Source: Candidatus Melainabacteria bacterium
Lineage (GTDB): Bacteria; Cyanobacteriota; Vampirovibrionia; Obscuribacterales; Obscuribacteraceae
Direction: 5' to 3'
Assembly (NCBI GenBank): GCA_003151275.1
Contig: PLXC01000133.1
Location: forward strand, 1 to 36,953
DNA length: 36,953 nucleotides
In this document: positions 8,443 to 13,754 of the stretch, in pieces
How the letters are laid out: every line of letters starts with the position of its first letter
Position numbering within the stretch: position 1 is the first letter of the stretch
The notes under the pieces: model-generated
The model's input: only the letters and a program-made list of their open reading frames with translations
What the model was told of the DNA's origin: nothing
Databases searched by the model: none
Translations under genes and position numbers: made by a program

Positions 8443-9135
8443 ATGCCGAAGCAACATAGGGAATATCACAAAATCGAGAACACAGGCTGGCTCCGTGCAG
8501 CCGTCTTGGGTGCAAACGACGGAATCGTCTCAACGGCGAGCCTAATGCTCGGCATGGCTACCTCCCATGCAGCTCATGGAAGCGTCATGATGGCCGGTAT
8601 TGCAGGACTTGTGGCAGGCTCCATGGCAATGGCCACCGGCGAATATGTATCGGTTTCTTCTCAAGCAGATACTGAGAAAGCTGCGCTGAATGAGGAACGC
8701 CAAGAAATAGAACAAGACTTCGATAAAGAGCACAGCGAACTGGCGGCGATTTATGTTCGACGTGGCTTAGATTTGCCTCTCGCCAATACAGTGGCGACAA
8801 AGCTGATGGAACACGACGCGATTGGTGCTCATGCTCGAGATGAGCTTGGTATCTCGGAAGCAACTTCAGCTAAGCCGCTGCAGGCATCGATTGCATCGGC
8901 CTGCAGTTTCGCCGTCGGAGCCGCCTTGCCACTGAGCATATTTATATTTGCCCCTGAGCGACATCTAATCCCGATGATTGCCGGTGGTGCATTGGTGTCT
9001 CTTGCGTTCCTCGGGGGACTCGCTGCAAAATCCGGGGGCGCAAAGATTCTCCCAGGCGTTCTTCGGGTGACATTCTGGAGTGCGTTGGCCATGGGAGTAA
9101 CCTCAGGCGTTGGTGCACTTTTCGGCGGCGTTTAG
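8443..9135 (+). CDS. VIT1/CCC1-family iron/manganese transporter
   Basis: This encodes 230 residues from ATG 8443 (AAGGA upstream), the usual size for bacterial VIT-family proteins. The N-terminal signature GWLRAAVLGANDGIVSTASL (residues 15-34) and the GEYVSVSSQADTEKA segment (67-81) are diagnostic. The acidic cytosolic helix (EERQEIEQDFDKEHSEL, 85-101) is the metal-binding region that in VIT1 captures Fe2+ for transport. About five membrane helices are visible (28-45, 50-66, 150-168, 176-195, 205-228). The family moves Fe2+ or Mn2+ out of the cytoplasm, often for detoxification. The next gene starts 12 bp after its stop, so it probably heads a four-gene unit. An upstream in-frame start at 8284 is unsupported. 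Confidence 0.93.
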   Translation: MPKQHREYHKIENTGWLRAAVLGANDGIVSTASLMLGMATSHAAHGSVMMAGIAGLVAGSMAMATGEYVSVSSQADTEKAALNEERQEIEQDFDKEHSELAAIYVRRGLDLPLANTVATKLMEHDAIGAHARDELGISEATSAKPLQASIASACSFAVGAALPLSIFIFAPERHLIPMIAGGALVSLAFLGGLAAKSGGAKILPGVLRVTFWSALAMGVTSGVGALFGGV

Positions 9136-9147
9136 CGGAAGATTCTC

Positions 9148-9990
9148 ATGCCCTTTGGCTTCGGCAAATCAAAAGTCCAGATGACCGTCATCAATGCGGA
9201 TGATGGAACGATTATTGTTAAGGCAGCGCAACGACCAGAGGACATTCCTGAGAGCTTCGACAAATTCACGACCATTCACCTGGGTGAAGAGGAATTTCAG
9301 GTGCTGGAAGCTGACCCGCTAGATCGAGTGAATTATACAAAGTCCGGCAAGCTGACGCTAAAAGTTCGGAAAGTCGAAGAGGTGTCTACCAAAGACATTT
9401 TTTTTAGTTTGCCAACGATTTGCGACTATATAGGCGCAATAATTCCAGCCGAAACACAGGGAAAGCAAATTCTCGAAATGCATGAAGACGACTGGCGCCA
9501 GGTCGAACTTATTTCCAAATCACTTTCGTCTAAAATTGATTCAGAGCTCTCTAGCATCACCAAAATCTACAGCGACCAAAGAAATCCTTCTGGTTTCTTT
9601 CAGTCTCTACATGTAAGAAGCCTTATCAAAGAATCGTTCGTAGAAAGCTGCAGTCTCACGCTTTCCCGCTTGAAATCAGAATTGAAGTCCACTACCTCAT
9701 TCGATGGTATCAGATACTACACGTCGGGTGGTCCGACAGGAAATGGACTTGTCGAAAACGGTTTTGCATTTGAAGGAGCTGGTGGATTGATCGCCTATGG
9801 GCAAGTGTCTAACGATGTGTGCACCACCATCGGTATCACTGCATCTCATGTCGATGATCCCGCACAAACGGCTACTGTTCTAGCAAGCCTAATTAACGAC
9901 TTCGATCTGGTGTTTGTGGATTGGTGCCGCGCGTCGACCATCGAGAGCCAAGCACAAATTCAACTGTACTTCGAATACATTCGCGCATGA
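9148..9990 (+). CDS. Unknown protein in the VIT-ATPase operon
   Basis: This encodes 280 residues starting at ATG 9148 with GGAAGA as ribosome binding site. No family is recognised. The N-terminal 75 residues are beta-rich (VQMTVINADDGTIIVKAA, TIHLGEEEFQVLEADPLD), the middle is helical (residues 105-185), and the C-terminal part has alternating beta/alpha elements (GGLIAYGQVS, NDFDLVFVDWCRA). There is no signal peptide or membrane span, so it should be cytoplasmic. Its stop overlaps the start of the ATPase gene (ATGA), which implies translational coupling and a shared process. The function cannot be inferred beyond that. Confidence 0.8.
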   Translation: MPFGFGKSKVQMTVINADDGTIIVKAAQRPEDIPESFDKFTTIHLGEEEFQVLEADPLDRVNYTKSGKLTLKVRKVEEVSTKDIFFSLPTICDYIGAIIPAETQGKQILEMHEDDWRQVELISKSLSSKIDSELSSITKIYSDQRNPSGFFQSLHVRSLIKESFVESCSLTLSRLKSELKSTTSFDGIRYYTSGGPTGNGLVENGFAFEGAGGLIAYGQVSNDVCTTIGITASHVDDPAQTATVLASLINDFDLVFVDWCRASTIESQAQIQLYFEYIRA

Positions 9991-10769
9991 GCCCAAAACC
10001 TTATCTCAAATCTATAAGGATTAACAAGCCAGAAGAGAAGGTTGATCAGTTTCCGTTCAGCATTCCTGCGCTGCGTGAATTGGAGCAACTCGATTTTCAT
10101 CCGGACGTAACATTCATCGTTGGTGAAAATGGTGCCGGCAAATCGACCTTGATTGAGGCTATCGCAAGTGTCATGGACCTCGGAGCGCAAGGAGGCACCG
10201 GAAATCATTCCATGACAGATGAATACGGATCGTCCTCTCTTGCTCAGTATATGAAAGTTCAGAGGAACGTTCAAAAACCCAAAGATCGATACTTCCTCCG
10301 AGCCGAGAGTTTTTACAACATTGGAAATTACTTAGAGGAACTCGCGAAGGATCCCGACGCGATGACGACTCGAGAGATAGCATTTGCGCGGTACGGAGGT
10401 AAATCGATACACCTCAGCTCCCACGGCGAATCATTTTTAACAGTGATTACCAAAACATTTAACGGCAAAGGTTTATACATCATGGATGAACCTGAAGCGG
10501 CTTTGTCACCAAGCCGTCAGCTGGCAGCGTTAGTACGCATAAACGATCTAGTCATTCAGGATTCGCAATTTATTATCGCCACCCACTCACCAATATTATT
10601 GTCCTACCCGCGCTCGCGCATTTATTTATTGGACAATCATGGTTGCACTGAGGTGTCGTACGAAGACACTGAGCACTACAGAATCACTCGAGATTTTCTG
10701 AACAATTACCCAAGACGTTTGCAAAATCTATTTTCAGATGATGAACCTGAAGAAGGAGGCGATAACTAA
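9987..10769 (+). CDS. Small SMC/RecF/ABC-type ATPase (COG3910-like predicted ATPase)
   Basis: This encodes 260 residues from ATG 9987, which overlaps the previous stop by ATGA. It is a compact ABC-class ATPase head: Walker A GENGAGKS (residues 46-53), an ABC-signature-like LSSHGES (143-149), Walker B LYIMDEPE (163-170), D-loop-like ALSPSRQ and H-loop IATHSP (197-202). There is no long coiled coil between the motifs, unlike RecF or SMC, and no transmembrane partner gene follows, so it is not a classical ABC transporter subunit. It matches the stand-alone predicted ATPase group I know as COG3910, whose role is unclear. Linkage to a metal transporter and two unknown proteins is the best functional clue. 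Confidence 0.88.
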   Translation: MSPKPYLKSIRINKPEEKVDQFPFSIPALRELEQLDFHPDVTFIVGENGAGKSTLIEAIASVMDLGAQGGTGNHSMTDEYGSSSLAQYMKVQRNVQKPKDRYFLRAESFYNIGNYLEELAKDPDAMTTREIAFARYGGKSIHLSSHGESFLTVITKTFNGKGLYIMDEPEAALSPSRQLAALVRINDLVIQDSQFIIATHSPILLSYPRSRIYLLDNHGCTEVSYEDTEHYRITRDFLNNYPRRLQNLFSDDEPEEGGDN

Positions 10770-10816
10770 TCATCGAGAATTTACGATATTGTTTAGAGAA
10801 TGAAACTGAGACTGCT

Positions 10817-11746
10817 ATGAACTCACCTCACAAAATCATCTGCTGGAAAGGGCAGGGACCAACTGGTGTTTCGACATCTGAGCTGTCTCAGCGGTTGCAA
10901 AATGGAGAGACCTGCGAGGGAGTGGAACTCCTACCGGTGGATGAAGTAAGCACCGAAGTGACACGACTATTTCCAAGCGCGGAGAAACATGATGATGTGC
11001 TCTCATGGAGCGACCATGGTGCGCTTCATAGAATACGTCTCAACCCATATTATTTGCTATACGACTATGAAATTCATCCAGACTTCTACAATAAACCAGT
11101 CGATTTTCTAAGCCGCGAACTGACTCGTATTGCTGGTCACGCTAGATGTGTTATTTACTTCCCTACCTCTGGCACCTGCATGGAACATCCAGTTGGCTCA
11201 GTTGTACGCGCGCAAATGCCACTGCATTTCTCAACCAAATCGCAGCCTCCTGTCGAAGGAGCAATGCAGCTGCCAATTACGATTTTCGATGCACCGGATC
11301 GACCCACCATGACTGAGTTTGTTGCCGTCTTAGATCTAACGGTGGAACAGCTTGAAGCACAAACTAGTATCCGTTTTGAAGATGATATTGATAATTTATG
11401 TGACTACAAGCTGGCGTTGGTCCAAGTGGGTGATTACAGATTCTTTGTCGACAGTCATCCGCTGTACTCTCCTGAAGTTGCAGTTCAGATATCCAAGAAT
11501 GTAATCAATCAAACTGATGCCGTTGACAGCTTGATGACTGCATTCCATCTAACTTCGGCTGACCTTCAGTGGACCTCCGACACCGTCAAATTTGTCGAGC
11601 ACGAATTATGGCGACAAGACGACAATGGCAACAGCATCCTAATCGAACGTATGCCTTGTCGAGCCGATGCACTAGCTAAGGTGCGCATGTACACTGAGCG
11701 GGGTCACAAACAACTTTATTGGGCGCAACCGGTTCAAACCACATAG
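10817..11746 (+). CDS. Unknown protein, last gene of the VIT-ATPase unit
   Basis: This encodes 309 residues from ATG 10817, 47 bp after the ATPase gene on the same strand. There is no good Shine-Dalgarno sequence, so the start is less certain than for its neighbours. The protein is soluble, acidic and mixed alpha/beta, with several aromatic-rich segments (LNPYYLLYDYEIHPDFYN) and three short-spaced Cys residues overall but no zinc motif. No recognised domain, signal peptide or membrane span is present. It may be part of the same operon or a downstream passenger. Its stop is 23 bp before an IS200/IS605-like end. Confidence 0.75.
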   Translation: MNSPHKIICWKGQGPTGVSTSELSQRLQNGETCEGVELLPVDEVSTEVTRLFPSAEKHDDVLSWSDHGALHRIRLNPYYLLYDYEIHPDFYNKPVDFLSRELTRIAGHARCVIYFPTSGTCMEHPVGSVVRAQMPLHFSTKSQPPVEGAMQLPITIFDAPDRPTMTEFVAVLDLTVEQLEAQTSIRFEDDIDNLCDYKLALVQVGDYRFFVDSHPLYSPEVAVQISKNVINQTDAVDSLMTAFHLTSADLQWTSDTVKFVEHELWRQDDNGNSILIERMPCRADALAKVRMYTERGHKQLYWAQPVQTT

Positions 11747-11769
11747 GTTGCAATAAAGACGTGATAATT

Positions 11770-11803
11770 GACTCCCGTCCTTCAGGGCGGAGAGGACGTC
11801 AAA
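11770..11803 (+). mobile_element. Solo IS200/IS605-like right-end remnant
   Basis: GACTCCCGTCCTTCAGGG followed by CGGAGAGGACGTCAA closely resembles the 3' end common to IS200/IS605-group elements, where the CCGTCC-TTCA-GGGCGG hairpin and GGAGGAYGTCAA tail belong to the right end and the TnpB omega-RNA. No tnpA or tnpB remains on either side, so this would be an isolated end. It overlaps the last codons of the convergent HTH gene. Recognition is from memory of the family consensus, so the call is tentative. Confidence 0.45.
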
Positions 11804-12111
11804 AGCTTACGCTTACCCATTACGACAGTTCCTAGGCGGTCTTTCGGAGCCGGCATCGTACTTATGTGAATATCATAGCCCAGCTTCTGCATGAACTCCG
11901 TGATTCGTTCGATTGAAAATTCATTGAGCTTTCCATTCAAAATTTTGGAGACTTTCGGTTGATCCGTTCCGATCGTTTCAGCAATCTGTTTTTGAGTCAT
12001 TTTGCTAGTGCGGATAACTTCCTGAAGAGACATGAAAAGATAAGACTTCAACTTCAGACCTGCCGCCTCCTCCTCGCTAAAACCTAGATCTTGAAATACA
12101 TTCTTGCTCAT
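11782..12111 (-). CDS. Antitoxin-type XRE/HTH transcriptional regulator (HigA-like), orphan
   Basis: This 109-residue protein has a helix-turn-helix at about residues 37-60 (MTQKQIAETIGTDQPKVSKIL) and the following LNEFSIERITEFMQKLGYDIHI segment typical of the HTH_37/HigA2-like antitoxins of type II toxin-antitoxin pairs. Family members repress their own promoter. No RelE/HigB toxin gene lies immediately upstream or downstream, so this looks like an orphan. Its last seven codons and stop lie within the IS200/IS605-like end, so the original C-terminus may have been replaced. A promoter with an embedded palindrome lies at 12240-12268, which leaves a leader of about 120 nt. The ribosome binding site is weak (AAAGAG directly before ATG). 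Confidence 0.82.
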   Translation of the reverse strand: MSKNVFQDLGFSEEEAAGLKLKSYLFMSLQEVIRTSKMTQKQIAETIGTDQPKVSKILNGKLNEFSIERITEFMQKLGYDIHISTMPAPKDRLGTVVMGKRKLLTSSPP

Positions 12112-12239
12112 CTCTTTTTACTCTTTTGCCTATGTGCAATGATCTCGCCAAGTCGAGTCGATCCGGCCAGAAGACCACATCCTTTTGTTCGGCAGGGTCA
12201 ATCTGAACGGTCTTCGGACGTCTTTTGATCATTAGAAAC

Positions 12240-12268
12240 ACTATATGCCAAAACCGGCATATACTCAA
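12240..12268 (-). promoter_or_regulatory. Promoter with embedded palindromic operator for the HigA-like gene
   Basis: On the minus strand, TTGAGT (12268-12263) and TATAGT (12245-12240) are exactly 17 bp apart. The spacer holds the inverted repeat ATATGCC-GGTTTT-GGCATAT (12243-12262), so a bound dimer would cover both promoter elements. Autorepression by the HTH protein is the natural reading. Confidence 0.65.
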
Positions 12269-12344
12269 ATCAGCATAGTTTTAGAACTGACTGGCGCCTA
12301 GCTTGAACTCAAACTTCCGCTGAAGATAATTCAAGCAGCTCCAC

Positions 12345-12368
12345 AATAGTAACACTTGTGTTACTATT
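12345..12368. promoter_or_regulatory. Perfect 11-bp palindromic operator
   Basis: The arms AATAGTAACAC (12345-12355) and GTGTTACTATT (12358-12368) flank a 2-base centre TT. The site overlaps the -35 element of the antitoxin-type gene at 12436. Its sequence is unrelated to the operator at 12243-12262, so each HTH gene seems to have its own site. Confidence 0.7.
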
Positions 12369-12395
12369 GATATTGTGTTAATTGAAGAATACATT
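12367..12395 (+). promoter_or_regulatory. Candidate promoter of the second antitoxin-type gene
   Basis: TTGATA (12367-12372) and TACATT (12390-12395) have a 17-bp spacer. Transcription would start near 12402, downstream of the in-frame TTG at 12382, which supports ATG 12436 as the start. Confidence 0.5.
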
Positions 12396-12435
12396 CAAGA
12401 AGACAAGTCCAATCCGTACAAAACAACAGATACAA

Positions 12436-12759
12436 ATGGCACTCACTCGGGATTTTAAAAAGACAATTGTTGAACGCGTGCAACGAGATCCGGCATTTGC
12501 GAAAGCATTACTTGATGAAGCCGCTAGTTTGTTCTTGAACGGCGAACCCGAAACAGCGCGGTTGATTTTACGCGATCTTGTCAATGCGACAGTTGGGTTC
12601 GAAGATCTTGCCATAGAAACGAAAACGCCTTCGAAGAGCTTGCATCGCATGCTTTCGAAGGATGGCAATCCGAGCATGGATAATTTGTCTGCTATTTTTA
12701 GGGCGATACAAATAAATTTGCACGTAAACATTCAAACCAAAACTGTAGAAATAGCTTAA
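12436..12759 (+). CDS. Addiction-module antidote-type DNA-binding protein (COG3636-like), orphan
   Basis: This encodes 107 residues from ATG 12436. The protein matches the family of probable addiction-module antidote proteins: N-terminal MALTRDFKKTIVERVQRDP, then a FAKALLDEAASLFLNGEPETARLILRDL helical region (residues 21-48), and the conserved core GFEDLAIETKTPSKSLHRMLSKDGNPS (54-80), which is the helix-turn-helix. Family partners are RelE/ParE-like killer proteins, usually adjacent. None is visible, so it is an orphan or its toxin was lost. A perfect palindrome over the promoter suggests autoregulation. There is no clear Shine-Dalgarno sequence. Its TAA overlaps, in TTAA, the stop of an antisense gene remnant. 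Confidence 0.85.
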   Translation: MALTRDFKKTIVERVQRDPAFAKALLDEAASLFLNGEPETARLILRDLVNATVGFEDLAIETKTPSKSLHRMLSKDGNPSMDNLSAIFRAIQINLHVNIQTKTVEIA

Positions 12760-12914
12760 ACTGCATTTTTGCGGAGCGCAATCCAGTAATCACCAGTGGC
12801 GGTGGCATGCTTCGTTTTGAAGGATTCAGATTGCTGCAGCGCGTACCAAGAGTCGACATATCTCAAGATGCTTACACCGGAAAACTTATCGTACAGGAAC
12901 AACAAATGTTGACT
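12756..12914 (-). pseudogene. C-terminal gene remnant (methyltransferase-like ending), antisense
   Basis: The minus strand between a TGA at 12915-12917 and the TAA at 12756-12758 encodes 52 residues with strongly protein-like content and no Met: it includes FLYDKFSGVSILRYVDSWY and continues as ALQQSESFKTKHATATG then DYWIALRKN. The pattern (SWY, TKHAT, DYWIALRK ending) looks like the true C-terminus of a conserved cytoplasmic protein, possibly a methyltransferase-type fold, but I cannot name the family. Upstream of the TGA the same frame continues open for at least 10 codons from an ATG, so a broken gene with an in-frame stop is possible. I read it as a decayed fragment. Confidence 0.5.
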
Positions 12915-12979
12915 TCAACGCGCAATGTATTCCCCTAAACGTGGCATAGAAGGGTTGGCACTCGTCAGGGAGAAAAGCA

Positions 12980-13591
12980 ATGAGCGAATCTTGGGCAACG
13001 CTTACGAACATGGCTGAGTCCGCAGCTCGCGGTGGAAAGTATGACGAAGCCAAAGATTGCTATAAACGGGCACTCGCTGAGGCAGAAGCTCGTGGAGACG
13101 TTCACAACGCCTATTACACGAAGTGCAATTTTGGCGCACTACTCAGACTGCTGGATGACTATGCTCAAGCAGAGCAATTGCTTAAAGAAGCGACTCGATT
13201 GCGTCATGACTATCCGCAGCAACTTGCGCTCGAACCAGTGTCACCTTTTTCCGACTTGGAAAGAATACTTGTAAAACAAAACAGATTGCCTGAAGTGGAG
13301 CAGCTTTATTCCATCGACGCTAACAAGATGTTGGCTGTTTACGGAAGGGATTCCTTCGAATGTAAAATGAGTTTGATGAATCTGGCGAAGTTCTATGGAA
13401 CGCACCTGAAGGACATGGAAAAGTGCAAGGCATATTTTAGAGAAGTGCTCGATTGGTCAAACACCGCAGAGCCAGTCACACGCAAAATGATTTACATGAA
13501 TTATGACAGCGTCCTGCGTGGGGCAGGACTGAACGCCGAAGCGGACGCCGCGCAGCAAGCGCTGACTGCGTTGCAGTCAGGCGCAACTTAA
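12980..13591 (+). CDS. TPR protein
   Basis: This encodes 203 residues from ATG 12980 with a good AGGGAGAA ribosome binding site. Residues 8-85 contain two TPR units (AESAARGGKYDEAKDCYKRALAEAEARGD and FGALLRLLDDYAQAEQLLKEATRL), and residues 95-195 contain more degenerate helical pairs (LMNLAKFYGTHLKDMEKCKAYFREVL, NAEADAAQQALTAL). This resembles the TPR_12-type repeats common in multicellular and host-associated bacteria. There is no signal peptide, so it should be cytoplasmic. The stop is followed by a long perfect hairpin, and the kinase operon has its own promoter downstream. A protein-interaction role is likely; the partner is unknown. Confidence 0.8.
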   Translation: MSESWATLTNMAESAARGGKYDEAKDCYKRALAEAEARGDVHNAYYTKCNFGALLRLLDDYAQAEQLLKEATRLRHDYPQQLALEPVSPFSDLERILVKQNRLPEVEQLYSIDANKMLAVYGRDSFECKMSLMNLAKFYGTHLKDMEKCKAYFREVLDWSNTAEPVTRKMIYMNYDSVLRGAGLNAEADAAQQALTALQSGAT

Positions 13592-13617
13592 GTCAGCCCA
13601 GTAGCCCCCAAGAAATT

Positions 13618-13653
13618 GTGGTATCGAGTGGAATCGATACCACTCGATACCAC
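13618..13653 (+). terminator. Strong 14-bp stem-loop after the TPR gene
   Basis: GTGGTATCGAGTGG (13618-13631) and CCACTCGATACCAC (13640-13653) are perfectly complementary around the 8-nt loop AATCGATA. No T-tract follows on either strand, so it is not a textbook intrinsic terminator. It could end the TPR transcript, protect its 3' end, or be a protein-binding palindrome upstream of the kinase promoter. Confidence 0.5.
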
Positions 13654-13693
13654 TTACGGATTTACTCACTGACGACGGTCCACAGGGCGCCTA

Positions 13694-13721
13694 TTGACAT
13701 CTCGCGGGCTGGGTCTATACT
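13694..13721 (+). promoter_or_regulatory. Strong sigma70-like promoter of the kinase operon
   Basis: TTGACA (13694-13699, perfect consensus) and TATACT (13716-13721, one mismatch) are 16 bp apart. Transcription would start near 13728, giving a leader of under 30 nt before ATG 13755. Confidence 0.75.
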
Positions 13722-13754
13722 GGTGTCGATTTCACTGAGATCACACTTACCATC

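Noticed and set aside
9987..10769. Small ATPase as an ABC transporter subunit for the VIT protein
   Set aside because: VIT proteins are not ABC permeases, and the ATPase looks like the SMC/RecF-related stand-alone class.
12077..12268. 63-codon minus-strand ORF upstream of the HigA-like gene, as a missing toxin
   Set aside because: Its TTG start coincides with the -35 hexamer of the promoter found there. The shorter ATG form (12232) would start at the predicted transcription start without a ribosome binding site, and its sequence only vaguely resembles a HigB C-terminus.
12807..12938. 43-codon plus-strand ORF (MLRFEGFRLLQRV...)
   Set aside because: It lies opposite the much more protein-like minus-strand remnant at 12756-12914 and is best explained as its antisense shadow.
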